The notes below the pieces were generated by a model, which was given only the letters and a program-made list of their open reading frames with translations, had not been told where the DNA came from and searched no databases. A stretch of DNA of 64,000 nucleotides from Verrucomicrobiota bacterium (GTDB lineage Bacteria > Verrucomicrobiota > Verrucomicrobiia > Opitutales > Opitutaceae): assembly GCA_023399155.1 (NCBI GenBank), contig JAEWQP010000010.1:186001-250000 (forward strand), written 5' to 3'. A program made the position numbers and the translations under genes. Shown here in pieces: positions 1 through 9,083 of this stretch. Numbering within the stretch: the stretch's first letter is position 1; each line of letters opens with the position of its first letter.

Positions 1-60
1 CGCAAGAATCTCTCGTCCCCGGAGCGGGTGGTTCCCCTGGTCGAGGCGGTGGCGCGCTGA
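1..60 (+). CDS. 3' end of an unidentified gene
   Basis: The window opens inside a reading frame of 19 codons that ends in TGA at 58-60 (final residues VPLVEAVAR). It is too short to assign to a family. It points the same way as the trehalose operon, but a promoter-like signal lies between them, so it is probably a separate unit. Confidence 0.45.
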   Translation, partial: RKNLSSPERVVPLVEAVAR

Positions 61-165
61 GCCGGGCCGCGTTTTCACCGGCGTCCGCCGCCGTCTGAAG
101 AGACGGTGGCACCCGAGGGCCGGCCGGGCGGGGCTGCGCGTCCCGTAGAAATGATCGGAAAGGCG

Positions 166-199
166 GACGATGGTGGGAGGGCTGCCGAGGCTGTAGACT
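166..199 (+). promoter_or_regulatory. stress-type promoter of the treXYZ operon
   Basis: GACGATG at 166-172 and TAGACT at 194-199 are separated by 21 bp. The next ATG (206) begins 6 nt after the second box. Spacing and the second box fit the signal shared by many units of the first 29 kb; the first box matches CCCGATG at five of seven positions. Confidence 0.5.
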
Positions 200-205
200 G
201 GGGGA

Positions 206-256
206 ATGACATCCAGCACCTGCGACTCCCGGCGGCGGTCCCGCCTCATCCCATGA
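206..256 (+). CDS. 16-residue leader ORF coupled to treX
   Basis: ATG 206 opens a 16-codon frame (MTSSTCDSRRRSRLIP) whose TGA overlaps the treX start codon as ATGA (253-256). The ATG follows the promoter second box by 6 nt, so an mRNA starting there would be leaderless and would translate this peptide first. The overlap implies that ribosomes finishing the leader restart at treX, which has no clear Shine-Dalgarno sequence of its own. The frame has four Arg codons, three of them consecutive, but no obvious attenuator hairpin. Whether the peptide itself has a function is unknown. Confidence 0.4.
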   Translation: MTSSTCDSRRRSRLIP

Positions 257-2469
257 GCGACGCCACAACGCTCGAAGTTTCCACCCGTCCAGAGGCTGTG
301 CCCGAGTTGCACCCGCTCCGTCCGGGCGTGGCGTTTCCACAGGGCGCGACATCCGATGGCGACGGCGTCAACTTCGCGCTCTTCGCCGAGGGCGCGACCC
401 AGGTCGAGCTCTGCCTCTTCGACAGCGTGGACGCTCGCAAGGAGTCCGCGCGCATCGTGCTCCGTGACCGCACGCACGGCGTCTGGCACGGTTACATACC
501 CGGGCTTCGGCCGGGCCAGCTCTACGGCTACCGGGTGCACGGTCCGTACGACCCCGCCCAGGGGCTGCGGTTCAATCCCCACAAGCTCCTGCTCGATCCC
601 TACGCCCGGGCCATCGGGCGCCTGACGCGATGGGACGATTCGTTGTTTGGATACACCATCGGCCACGAGGCGAAGGACCTGTCCCAGGATACCCGCGACA
701 GCGCGCCCTACGCGCCGCTCGGCGTTGTCTGCGACGACAAGTTCGACTGGTCGGGCGAGGAGCGGCCGAACCACCCCTGGCACGACACGGTGATCTACGA
801 GGCGCACGTGCGGGGCTTGACGCGCCTTCACCCGGAGGTGCCGGAGGAGCTTCGCGGGACCTATGCCGGCATCGCCTGCCCGCCCGTGCTCGAGCACCTG
901 CGCAAGCTCGGGATCACGGCGATCGAGTTGATGCCGGTGCACCACTTCCTCCATCACCGCCATCTCCTTGACCGGGGACTGGGTAACTACTGGGGCTACG
1001 ACACGCTGGGTTTCTTCGCCCCGGAGCCGACCTACGCGGCCCGCGGCGACATTCCCAATGGGGTGGTGCGCGAGTTCAAGGAGACGGTCAAGGCGCTGCA
1101 CAATGCCGGCTTCGAGGTGATCCTGGATGTCGTCTACAACCACACCGCCGAGGGCAACGAACTGGGCCCGACGCTGAGTTTCCGCGGCATCGACAACCAC
1201 GCCTATTACCGGACCGTGCACGACGACCGTCGCTACTACATGGATTTCACCGGGTGCGGCAACACGCTCAACCTCGTGCACCCGCACGCCCTGCGGATGC
1301 TGATGGACAGCCTTCGCTACTGGGTCACGGAGATGCACATCGACGGTTTCCGCTTCGACCTGGCGGCTGCCCTCGCGCGCGAGCTGCACGACGTCAACCG
1401 GCTCGGCGCCTTCTTCGACACCATCTACCAGGACCCCACGCTCGCGCCGATCAAGCTCATCGCCGAGCCGTGGGACCTCGGCACCGGCGGGTATCAGGTC
1501 GGGAACTTTCCGGTCAACTGGACCGAGTGGAACGGCCACTACCGCGACACCGTGCGGCGCTTCTGGAAGGGCGACATGGGAATGCACGGCGAGGTGGCCT
1601 GGCGCCTCGGCGGGAGCGCCGATCTCTACGAGCGCTCGGGCCGGCGTCCCTCGGCGAGCATCAACTTCGTCACCGCCCACGATGGTTTCACGCTGCACGA
1701 CCTCGTCAGCTATGACTCCAAGCATAACGAGGCCAACGGCGACGAGAACCGCGACGGCGCGGACGACAACAACTCATGGAATTGCGGGGCGGAGGGCCCG
1801 ACGGAGGACGCGGATATCCTCGAGTTGCGCCAGCGACAGATGCGCAACTTCATCTGCACGCTCTTCCTGTCGCAGGGCGTGCCCATGCTTCTCTCAGGCG
1901 ACGAGATCGGCCGCACGCAGCAGGGCAACAACAACGGATACTGCCAGGACAACGAGCTCACCTGGCTGGACTGGAACCTGGACGAGACACGCAGCAATCT
2001 CCTCGAGTTCGCGCGCCGGGTCATCCACTACCGGCGTCAGCACCCGAACTTCCGCCGTCGCAGTTTTGTGGAGACACATCCCGACACCGGCGCGCCGAGC
2101 GAGACCCTGCTCTGGTTCCGGGCGGACGGCGAGGCCATGCAGCAGTCCGACTGGGAGGACGGCGGGTGGATGCGCACCCTGGGGCTTTATCTCGATGGGA
2201 ACGCCGCGGAGATCCGGGACACGCTGGGCGAGCATGTGACGGACGATCATTTCTTTTTGCTCCTCAATGCCCACCACGAGCCGGTGAAGGTCATCCTCCC
2301 CAAAGACCTGCGCGCGAAGAAGTGGCGTTTCGTCTTCGACACGATGCGTCCCGACCTCGAACCGGACAAGCACGCGGTGCGCGGCACGCCGCCCGCGGTC
2401 AAGCTGGGCGCCCGGGCCTGCATCCTTCTGCGCGCGCCGAATCCGCGGCCCACGGAGGCCCATGAGTGA
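253..2469 (+). CDS. treX: glycogen debranching enzyme TreX/GlgX
   Basis: Isoamylase-type GH13 enzyme that hydrolyses alpha-1,6 branches of glycogen in the cytoplasm and supplies linear maltodextrins to TreY. From ATG 253 it has 738 residues, the usual family length. A CBM48-like beta-sandwich (about 20-140) precedes the catalytic barrel. Visible catalytic residues are the nucleophile Asp369 (GFRFDL), acid/base Glu405 (LIAEPWD) and Asp477 (TAHDGF). An in-frame GTG at 106 would add 49 residues of uncharacteristic sequence upstream of the promoter boxes, so it was not used. It is the first enzyme of treX-treY-treZ; its stop lies 8 bp inside treY. Confidence 0.95.
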   Translation: MSDATTLEVSTRPEAVPELHPLRPGVAFPQGATSDGDGVNFALFAEGATQVELCLFDSVDARKESARIVLRDRTHGVWHGYIPGLRPGQLYGYRVHGPYDPAQGLRFNPHKLLLDPYARAIGRLTRWDDSLFGYTIGHEAKDLSQDTRDSAPYAPLGVVCDDKFDWSGEERPNHPWHDTVIYEAHVRGLTRLHPEVPEELRGTYAGIACPPVLEHLRKLGITAIELMPVHHFLHHRHLLDRGLGNYWGYDTLGFFAPEPTYAARGDIPNGVVREFKETVKALHNAGFEVILDVVYNHTAEGNELGPTLSFRGIDNHAYYRTVHDDRRYYMDFTGCGNTLNLVHPHALRMLMDSLRYWVTEMHIDGFRFDLAAALARELHDVNRLGAFFDTIYQDPTLAPIKLIAEPWDLGTGGYQVGNFPVNWTEWNGHYRDTVRRFWKGDMGMHGEVAWRLGGSADLYERSGRRPSASINFVTAHDGFTLHDLVSYDSKHNEANGDENRDGADDNNSWNCGAEGPTEDADILELRQRQMRNFICTLFLSQGVPMLLSGDEIGRTQQGNNNGYCQDNELTWLDWNLDETRSNLLEFARRVIHYRRQHPNFRRRSFVETHPDTGAPSETLLWFRADGEAMQQSDWEDGGWMRTLGLYLDGNAAEIRDTLGEHVTDDHFFLLLNAHHEPVKVILPKDLRAKKWRFVFDTMRPDLEPDKHAVRGTPPAVKLGARACILLRAPNPRPTEAHE

Positions 2470-5101
2470 GCGGGAGTGGATCGCGACCTACCGGCTGCAG
2501 CTGCATCGGGACTTCCCCCTGAGCGCCGCGGCCGGGGTTCTTCCGTACCTGGCAGGTCTCGGCGTGAGCCACGTCTACCTCTCGCCATGTCTTCAGGCGA
2601 CGCCGGGGAGCAGCCACGGCTACGATGTCGTCGATCCGACCCGCATCAGCGAGGACCTGGGTGGCGAGGCTGCCTGGGACGCGTTCTGCCGCACCGCGCG
2701 TCAACACGGGCTGGGCGTGCTCCTCGACATCGTGCCCAACCACATGAGCACGTCGGTCCTGAATCCCTGGTGGGCCGACGTGCTCACGCACGGTCCGTAC
2801 AGTGCGCATGCGGCCTTTTTTGACATGGATCCCCGCGCCGATGGGGAGCCGTGGCGGGTGCGCCTGTGCACGCTGGACAAGCCGTACGGCGAGGCCCTGG
2901 AGAGCGGCGGCTTCCGCGTCGATCTCGAGGGTGCGAATCCGCAGCTCGAATACGCGGGCCAGAATTGGCCGCTCAATCCGCTCACATGGGCGGTCTTCCT
3001 CGACGAGCAGGCGGACGAGCCCGATGAGGCCTCGACGGTCGCGACCCGCCTGCGACGCACACTCGAGCCCGATGAGGCGGCGCGCGTGATGTACGCCCGC
3101 GCCACGGAGGCGGCACATGCGCGCTGGAAGGAGGTGCGTGGAGATCCTGCGGCCCTGGCGGCGGCCGGCCACCGGGCGGAGGACCTGGCGCGCGATCCCG
3201 CGAGACTTCACACCCTTCTTGAGCATCAGTACTACCGGCCCTGTTCGTGGCGGCTCGAGGGCGAACTGGTGAACTATCGCCGCTTCTTCAACATCGGCGG
3301 CCTTGTGGGCCTGCGCGTCGAGCAAACGGCGGTGTTCGACGCGGCGCACGCACGGATCTTGCGGATGGTCGGGGCGGGTGAGATCGACGGGGTGCGGGTT
3401 GATCACCCCGACGGTCTGCGCGATCCCGCAAAGTACCTGCGCGACCTTCGCGAACGGCTGCCGCGGGGCCGGATCTACGTCGAGAAGATCCTCGATGCCG
3501 ACGAAGTCCTTCCGGCTGGCTGGCCGGTCGACGGCACGGTCGGCTATGATTTTCTCGGCAAGGCCAACCGGCTTTGGATGCAGGGTGAGAAAGCCGACCG
3601 CCTGACGGCGATCTACACCGAATACACCGGGCACACCGTGAACTTCCCGAAGCTCGTCCGGGAGAAGAAGCTCGCGATCATCGATGCGGCCTTTGGTGCC
3701 GACTGCCAGCGTCTCGTGGAGCGGGCCGTGATGCTCGCGCGGCGCGACTGGCGGACGCAGGACCTTGGGCGGTCTCAACTCCTCGATGCCGTGCGCGCGC
3801 TCACCGTCCTCCTCGCCGTCTACCGCACCTACCTTCCGGGAGAACCCGGGCCGGATCGCGATCAGGACCTCGCGATGCTGGCGAGCGCAGTGGCGGAGGC
3901 CCGCGCCTTCAGCGGCGGCACGGCGCCGGCCGTGTATGATTTTCTTCACGACGTGCTCACGCGCGAGCAGCCGGACGCGGACGAGGCGGACTTCATCGCG
4001 CGCTGGCAGCAGCTCACACCCGCGGTGATGGCGAAGGGCACGGAGGACACGACCTTCTACATCTACGACCGGCTCGTCTCGGGGAACGAGGTGGGCTCGC
4101 AACCCTCGTCACTGGGCATACCCACCGAGCAGTTCCATGCCTACCTGCATCAGCTGAGCGTGCGCTGGCCGCACAATCTCCTGGCCACCTCGACGCACGA
4201 CAACAAGCGCAGCGAGGACGTGCGGCTGCGCATCTCGCTGCTCACCGAGATCCCGGACCGCTGGTCGGAGGCGGTGCAGGCCTGGACGCGGATGAACCAC
4301 GAGGCCTGGGGCGGCCGCCAGCCCGACCGCCATGCCGAGTACCTGCTCTACCAGACGCTCGTGGGGGCCTGGCCGATCAGCGTCGAGCGTACGACGGCCT
4401 ACCTGCTCAAGGCGTGCCGGGAGGCGAAGGTGTTCACGTCGTGGCACGAACCGGACCTCGATTACGAGGCCGCGGTGACGGGGTTTGCCGCGCGGATCCT
4501 TGAGTCGCGGGAGTTCACCGAATCACTCGGGGACTTCATCGCGCCGCTCATGCGCGCCGCCGGCGTGCACAGCCTCGCGCAGACGCTGATCAAGCTGACG
4601 GCGCCGGGCGTGCCCGACTTCTACCAGGGCACCGAAATGTGGGACCACAGCCTCGTCGATCCGGACAACCGGCGCCCGGTGGACTTCGACGCGCGCCGCA
4701 CGCTGCTGGCCCGCAGCGCCTCGGCCCCGCCATCGGAGGTGCTCCAGGACTGGGACTCCGGTTGGCCGAAACTCTGGATGATCGCGCGCGTCCTGGGTTT
4801 CCGGCGACAGCACCCGCAGGCCTTTGCCCCCGGCGCCGGCTACGAGCCGCTCATGGCGCGCGGGGCGCGTCTCGCGCACGTCTTCGGCTTCAAGCGGGGC
4901 GGCGACCTGGTCGCGGTCGTGCCGCGGTTCGTGCTCACGCTGGGGGACGAGTGGGGCGACACGAGCGTTGCGCTGCCCGCCGGGCGCTGGGCGAGCGTGT
5001 TCTCGGGAGCGTCGTATTCGGGCGAGGTCGCCGTCGCCCGGTTGTTCGCCGACTTCCCCGTCGCCCTGCTGCATCGTATCGAGGAAACAACCACGCCATG
5101 A
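2462..5101 (+). CDS. treY: maltooligosyl trehalose synthase TreY
   Basis: GH13 family enzyme that converts the reducing-end alpha-1,4 bond of a maltodextrin to the alpha,alpha-1,1 bond of a trehalosyl end. It has 879 residues, normal for the family. The N-terminus (EWIATYRLQLHRDFPL) and NHMS segment are typical TreY signatures. Catalytic residues visible are Asp314 (GVRVDHPDG), Glu341 (IYVEKIL) and Asp580 (STHDNKRSED). The start overlaps the treX stop by 8 bp and the stop overlaps the treZ ATG (ATGA), so the three are translated as a coupled operon. Confidence 0.96.
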   Translation: MSEREWIATYRLQLHRDFPLSAAAGVLPYLAGLGVSHVYLSPCLQATPGSSHGYDVVDPTRISEDLGGEAAWDAFCRTARQHGLGVLLDIVPNHMSTSVLNPWWADVLTHGPYSAHAAFFDMDPRADGEPWRVRLCTLDKPYGEALESGGFRVDLEGANPQLEYAGQNWPLNPLTWAVFLDEQADEPDEASTVATRLRRTLEPDEAARVMYARATEAAHARWKEVRGDPAALAAAGHRAEDLARDPARLHTLLEHQYYRPCSWRLEGELVNYRRFFNIGGLVGLRVEQTAVFDAAHARILRMVGAGEIDGVRVDHPDGLRDPAKYLRDLRERLPRGRIYVEKILDADEVLPAGWPVDGTVGYDFLGKANRLWMQGEKADRLTAIYTEYTGHTVNFPKLVREKKLAIIDAAFGADCQRLVERAVMLARRDWRTQDLGRSQLLDAVRALTVLLAVYRTYLPGEPGPDRDQDLAMLASAVAEARAFSGGTAPAVYDFLHDVLTREQPDADEADFIARWQQLTPAVMAKGTEDTTFYIYDRLVSGNEVGSQPSSLGIPTEQFHAYLHQLSVRWPHNLLATSTHDNKRSEDVRLRISLLTEIPDRWSEAVQAWTRMNHEAWGGRQPDRHAEYLLYQTLVGAWPISVERTTAYLLKACREAKVFTSWHEPDLDYEAAVTGFAARILESREFTESLGDFIAPLMRAAGVHSLAQTLIKLTAPGVPDFYQGTEMWDHSLVDPDNRRPVDFDARRTLLARSASAPPSEVLQDWDSGWPKLWMIARVLGFRRQHPQAFAPGAGYEPLMARGARLAHVFGFKRGGDLVAVVPRFVLTLGDEWGDTSVALPAGRWASVFSGASYSGEVAVARLFADFPVALLHRIEETTTP

Positions 5102-6813
5102 ACTTCTCCGTCTGGGCGCCGATGGCGCAGGAACTCAAGCTGGAACTTGGCAGCACCACCCACGCGATGCACCGCGACGAATCGGGATGGTGGACGGTCG
5201 AGCTGCCCGCAGTCTCGGGTGAGACGCGCTATCGCTTCATCGTCGATGGCGGAGCGCCGCTGCCGGACCCGCGGTCGCGGTGGCAGCCTGACGGCGTGCA
5301 TGGGGCGTCGTGCGTGTGGGATACCGCCGCCCTTTCCGGCCTGGACCGCGTGCCGTTCTCTCCCGTGCCGCTGACGCAGGCCGTCTTCTACGAGCTGCAC
5401 ATCGGCACGTTCACCCCGGAGGGCACCTACGCGGCTGCCCGGGGAAAGCTCGATCACCTGCGCGACCTCGGCGTGACGCATGTGGAACTCATGCCGCTCG
5501 CGACCTTTCCCGGCGAGCGGGGCTGGGGTTACGACGGCGTCTATCTCTATGCGCCGCACCCGACCTACGGCACCCCGGCGGAGCTCGCGGACTTCATCGA
5601 GGACTGCCACCGGCACGGCCTGGCGGTGATCCTCGACGTCGTCTACAACCACCTCGGGCCGGACGGAAACTACCTCGGCGCCTTCGGTCCGTATTTCACC
5701 TCGCATTGGAAGACCCCCTGGGGCGACGCAGTGAACTTCGACGGGCCGGAAAGCGACACCGTGCGCGCTTTCTTCTTCGACAACGCCCTGATGTGGCTGC
5801 GCGACTACCGCTTCGACGGTCTTCGTATCGATGCGGTGCATACGATGCTCGACGGCCGCGCGCGGCACGTGCTGGAGGAGCTGGGCGAACGCGTGGCTGC
5901 GCTCGGGCGGGAGAGCCGCCGCGAACTGGTCCTGATCGGGGAGAGCGATCGCAACGATCCCCGCTACGTGCGGCCCCCGGAGTGGGGCGGCTACGGCCTG
6001 CACGCCCACTGGGCTGACGATTTCCACCACGCGGTGCACGCCTACTTCACGGGCGAGATGGAGGGATACCACGGCGACTTCAGCGGACTGAAGGATGTCG
6101 TGGCGGCCCTGCAGCAGGGGTACGTCTATGTCGGCCAGTACTCGCGATTCCGCCGACGCGGCCACGGCCGGCCGCCGCGCGGCGTGAGGCCGGAGCAGCT
6201 TGTCATCTGCCTCCAGAACCACGACCAGATCGGCAACCGGGCCTTGGGCGAGCGCATGAGCATGCTCGTTTCGATGGATGCGTTGAAGGCCATGGCCGCG
6301 CTGCTCCTGCTCTCACCCAATGCGCCGCTGATGTTTCAGGGTGAGGAGTGGGGCGCGCGCACGCCGTTTCTCTACTTCACCGACCACCACCAGCCGGAAC
6401 TCGCCCGGGCCGTCACGGAGGGGCGCCGCCGGGAATTTGCCGCGTTCAAGTGGCAGCAGGAGTCGGTGCCGGATCCGCAGGAGCGGTCGACGTTCGTCCA
6501 TTCCAAGGTGCGGTGGGCCGAGTTGGAAGAGCCGCAGCACCAGGAGGTGCTCGAGTGGCACCGGGCCCTGATCGCGCTGCGCCGGGAGCGGGCTCCGGAG
6601 GAGCGATGGGACCGCGAGGCGCACGCGGACGAAGAGGCCAGGTGGCTGACACTGCGCGTGGGGCGGCACCTGGTCATGCTCAACCTCGCGAACCACGCGC
6701 AGCGGATACCGGCGCCCGAGGGCGAGATGGAGCGCGTGCTCGGTCCCGCGGACGTGACGCAACCGGGCGACCCGATGCCGCCGCGGAGCACGTGCGTCTG
6801 GCGCCGGCGCTGA
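5098..6813 (+). CDS. treZ: malto-oligosyltrehalose trehalohydrolase TreZ
   Basis: GH13 enzyme that cleaves the maltooligosyl-trehalose made by TreY and releases free trehalose. From ATG 5098 it has 571 residues, as expected. It begins with a short beta-sandwich (NFSVWAP) and then the segment ELHIGTFTPEGTY. Active-site residues visible are Asp245 (GLRIDAVHT), Glu282 (LIGESDRND) and Asp376 (QNHDQIGN). The same frame stays open far upstream inside treY, but the ATGA overlap with the treY stop and homology both fix this start. Last enzyme of the operon; a hairpin follows 4 bp after the stop. Confidence 0.96.
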   Translation: MNFSVWAPMAQELKLELGSTTHAMHRDESGWWTVELPAVSGETRYRFIVDGGAPLPDPRSRWQPDGVHGASCVWDTAALSGLDRVPFSPVPLTQAVFYELHIGTFTPEGTYAAARGKLDHLRDLGVTHVELMPLATFPGERGWGYDGVYLYAPHPTYGTPAELADFIEDCHRHGLAVILDVVYNHLGPDGNYLGAFGPYFTSHWKTPWGDAVNFDGPESDTVRAFFFDNALMWLRDYRFDGLRIDAVHTMLDGRARHVLEELGERVAALGRESRRELVLIGESDRNDPRYVRPPEWGGYGLHAHWADDFHHAVHAYFTGEMEGYHGDFSGLKDVVAALQQGYVYVGQYSRFRRRGHGRPPRGVRPEQLVICLQNHDQIGNRALGERMSMLVSMDALKAMAALLLLSPNAPLMFQGEEWGARTPFLYFTDHHQPELARAVTEGRRREFAAFKWQQESVPDPQERSTFVHSKVRWAELEEPQHQEVLEWHRALIALRRERAPEERWDREAHADEEARWLTLRVGRHLVMLNLANHAQRIPAPEGEMERVLGPADVTQPGDPMPPRSTCVWRRR

Positions 6814-6817
6814 CACT

Positions 6818-6838
6818 GGCGCCGTTGGACACGGCGCC
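6818..6838 (+). terminator. hairpin after treZ
   Basis: GGCGCCGT (6818-6825) pairs perfectly with ACGGCGCC (6831-6838) across a 5-nt loop, directly after the treZ stop. No T-run follows, so it may act as a weak terminator or an mRNA 3' end stabiliser. Confidence 0.5.
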
Positions 6839-6888
6839 GGCACCGAGTACTCGGGGGAATTGGCCCGGGGTGGGGATTGGGTTTGAGC

Positions 6889-6922
6889 CCGGATGGTCGC
6901 GCGGCCGCGCCCGGGCGACTGT
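6889..6922 (+). promoter_or_regulatory. stress-type promoter of the small membrane protein at 6928
   Basis: CCGGATG (6889-6895), 21 bp gap, GACTGT (6917-6922); ATG 6928 follows after 5 nt. The first box is a full match to the shared signal, the second is a weaker match. Confidence 0.45.
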
Positions 6923-6927
6923 GACGC

Positions 6928-7086
6928 ATGGGAATCGAAACTATTTTCCTCGTCCTCGGCGTCGTCCTTGCAATCGGAATCAGCGTCATCGTCGCCAAGT
7001 CCCGGCGAAAGATCCACACCGTGTCGGGAGACTCGGATCCCCGTGTCGACCCGCCGGCGCCCCCGGCAGGGCGTCCGCCGCGCTGA
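6928..7086 (+). CDS. small single-pass membrane protein
   Basis: A 52-residue protein with one hydrophobic helix (about 5-23, TIFLVLGVVLAIGISVIV), a basic stretch AKSRRK just after it, and a short Pro-rich hydrophilic tail. The positive residues after the helix suggest N-out/C-in topology. It follows a promoter of the shared stress type with almost no leader and ends 17 bp before the convergent SDR gene. I recognise no family. Two other tiny membrane proteins in this region (at 19898 and 22068) have the same layout and promoter. Confidence 0.6.
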   Translation: MGIETIFLVLGVVLAIGISVIVAKSRRKIHTVSGDSDPRVDPPAPPAGRPPR

Positions 7087-7103
7087 ACCCGGCTCGGACG
7101 GGA

Positions 7104-7904
7104 TCAACCCTCGAGCAACGATTCGGCGCCGTCGATAAACACCTCGGCGCCGGAGATGTGACCGGCCGCGTCGCTGGCGAGGAAGTGGATGAGTTCCGCC
7201 ACCTGGTCCGCGCTGCCGGGTTTGCCGCCCGTGAGCGGCACGCGGCCTTCGGGAAACTCCACCGGCGGCTTGAGTTCCTCCGTGCCGACCCGGCGCGTGT
7301 TCTCATCGATGCTCGTCGTGATGGCGCCCGGACACACGGAATTGACGCGGATGCGATGCCGCGCGAGTTCCAGTGCCATCATCCGCCCGAACGCCACCTG
7401 GCCCGCCTTGGATGTGGCGTAGGCGGAGGCGCCCGCGTTGCTGAACATCCGCGTGCCGTTCACCGACGAAACGATCACGATGGCACCGCCCTGTTTCTTC
7501 AGGTGAGGCACCGCATACTTCACGGTCAGGAAAGTCCCGCGCAGGTTGATCCGCAGCGTCTTGTCCCAGTCGTCCTCGGTAAGCTCCTCGATCGACGTCC
7601 AGGTGCCGTTGATGCCGGCGTTCGCCACCACGACATCGAGGCGCTTCCAACGGTCGACAACGACTGAATACGCCGCGACCACTTGATCGCTCACGGCGAT
7701 ATCCGCCGTGACGACGAGCGTGTCGCCCCCCGCCTTCTCGATCACGGCCGCCGCCTCCTGGAGTTCGTCGCGGGTCCGCCCGAGGAGCGCCACGCGGGCG
7801 CCGGCGAGGGCGAGGCGTTCCGCTGTCGCGCGGCCGATGCCCGAGCCGGCTCCGGTGACGAGGGCGACGCGATCCTGAAGAGTCCGGGCGGAGGGTGTCG
7901 TCAT
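7104..7904 (-). CDS. SDR family oxidoreductase
   Basis: Classical short-chain dehydrogenase of 266 residues. It has the cofactor motif TGAGSGIG near the N-terminus, VVANAG, the catalytic SS...YATSK set, and the CPGAI segment. The Arg after the glycine motif region (LLGRTRDEL) suggests NADP(H) binding, which is inference. Substrate is unknown. It has no operon partner: the convergent small membrane gene lies 17 bp beyond its stop, and the gene upstream at 7962 is a separate membrane protein 57 bp away that may be read into it. Confidence 0.85.
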   Translation of the reverse strand: MTTPSARTLQDRVALVTGAGSGIGRATAERLALAGARVALLGRTRDELQEAAAVIEKAGGDTLVVTADIAVSDQVVAAYSVVVDRWKRLDVVVANAGINGTWTSIEELTEDDWDKTLRINLRGTFLTVKYAVPHLKKQGGAIVIVSSVNGTRMFSNAGASAYATSKAGQVAFGRMMALELARHRIRVNSVCPGAITTSIDENTRRVGTEELKPPVEFPEGRVPLTGGKPGSADQVAELIHFLASDAAGHISGAEVFIDGAESLLEG

Positions 7905-7961
7905 GACTGGATGGGTACGAGTGGTGGTGGAGTCCGGGCGTGCCTTATCGCGCGAGTGGGT

Positions 7962-8855
7962 TCAGGGCGTGGAAGGGAGCACATCGAGCGTGTCGAGATG
8001 ATGCGGCGCACCCGTGCGCCCGCCGATTGCGGCGGCGACGCCGCCGGCCAGCAGGGCAAGAAAGGCCCAGAAGGCGGTCGTGCCCCCGGTGCGGGCGGCC
8101 GCCTCGGTCGCGGCTTCAAGCCGGTCACCCGTGGCCTGGAGGTTCTGCCGTGCCTCCACCATCCGCGTGATGGCGGTATCGGCCATGCGCCGGGCCTCCG
8201 CCTGGCTGAGCTCGCCACGCGTGGTGAGGAAGCTCACAAGCTGCTGGCGAAACTCAGGCGATTGCACGTCCTGCCGCACCGCACCGGCGAGGAGTTGCTG
8301 GAGTTCGCGCGTGGTCTGCGCGGCGTTTTTCCCCGTGAACGACTTGCCCAGCTCGGTGGCGAGTTCGCCGGCGGGAAGGCCTGCGGCGGAGGCGGCCGTT
8401 TGCGCCACCTGCGCCGTCTCCGGAGCGATTTCCTGCAGCATGCTTCCAGCCTGTTCGGCGGTGCGGCTCAGGATGCTCGTCGCGCCTCCGAGCACCGCGC
8501 CGACCGTCGTGCTGACGATCCACACCATGGCCAGGCTCCCCAGTCCCCAGACAAGGACGCCGTGGATCGCGCCGTCGAATGGACGCGGGATGCCTGCGAG
8601 ATGGCCGGCCGCCCAGCCGCCGACGTAGAGCGACACGAGCGCACTCGCCAGCCACCAGATACCCGCGCCGAAGCCGATGGCGTGCGGGGAGTCGACCTCG
8701 AGGCTCCAGAGCCCCACGGCGAGGCCGAGCAGGTTAAGCAGCAGTTGTAGTGCGCTCGCGATGACGGCGCCGGCGATGACTGCGCTCCAGGAGGTGCGAC
8801 GGAGAATCTCTCCGGAATGAACGGATGCGACTGAGGATGAAGTGGGTGATGGCAT
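7962..8855 (-). CDS. membrane protein of unknown function
   Basis: 297 residues from the ATG at 8855; a longer in-frame start at 9038 adds 61 residues rich in Pro and Arg without family character. Three hydrophobic segments lie near residues 22-45, 55-78 and 92-120 and one near the C-terminus (AFWAFLALLAGGVAAAIGG). Between them is a long amphipathic helical region rich in Ala and Gln (about 125-255), probably a cytoplasmic or periplasmic coiled coil. I do not recognise the function. Its promoter resembles the stress type with a leader of about 20 nt. Confidence 0.7.
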   Translation of the reverse strand: MPSPTSSSVASVHSGEILRRTSWSAVIAGAVIASALQLLLNLLGLAVGLWSLEVDSPHAIGFGAGIWWLASALVSLYVGGWAAGHLAGIPRPFDGAIHGVLVWGLGSLAMVWIVSTTVGAVLGGATSILSRTAEQAGSMLQEIAPETAQVAQTAASAAGLPAGELATELGKSFTGKNAAQTTRELQQLLAGAVRQDVQSPEFRQQLVSFLTTRGELSQAEARRMADTAITRMVEARQNLQATGDRLEAATEAAARTGGTTAFWAFLALLAGGVAAAIGGRTGAPHHLDTLDVLPSTP

Positions 8856-8877
8856 GGCAGGTGTGGTGTTGGGCCTG

Positions 8878-8910
8878 AACATACACCGCCGGCCGGGGCC
8901 AGGCCTCCGG
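8878..8910 (-). promoter_or_regulatory. possible stress-type promoter of the membrane protein gene
   Basis: On the minus strand CCGGAGG (8910-8904), 20 bp gap, TATGTT (8883-8878). The first box has one mismatch to CCGGATG. The start codon at 8855 is about 22 nt further on, so this one would have a short leader. Confidence 0.35.
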
Positions 8911-9041
8911 GGTGCGGCTCGGGAATTTGGCTCCCACCATGCGGTGCCCGGCATCGGGCCCGCGCACGGCTGCCCCATCAGGCCTGTGCACACGGCGGGT
9001 CGCCGCGTGGGACGTTTTCCGGTGGTGCTTGCCGCCACGCA

Positions 9042-9075
9042 CCCGATGTCGGCATCCGCGGAGATGGACTATCTT
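9042..9075 (+). promoter_or_regulatory. stress-type promoter of the DUF4142 gene
   Basis: CCCGATG (9042-9048), 21 bp gap, TATCTT (9070-9075). ATG 9084 follows after 8 nt. Full match to the shared signal. Confidence 0.6.
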
Positions 9076-9083
9076 GGGGCGAT

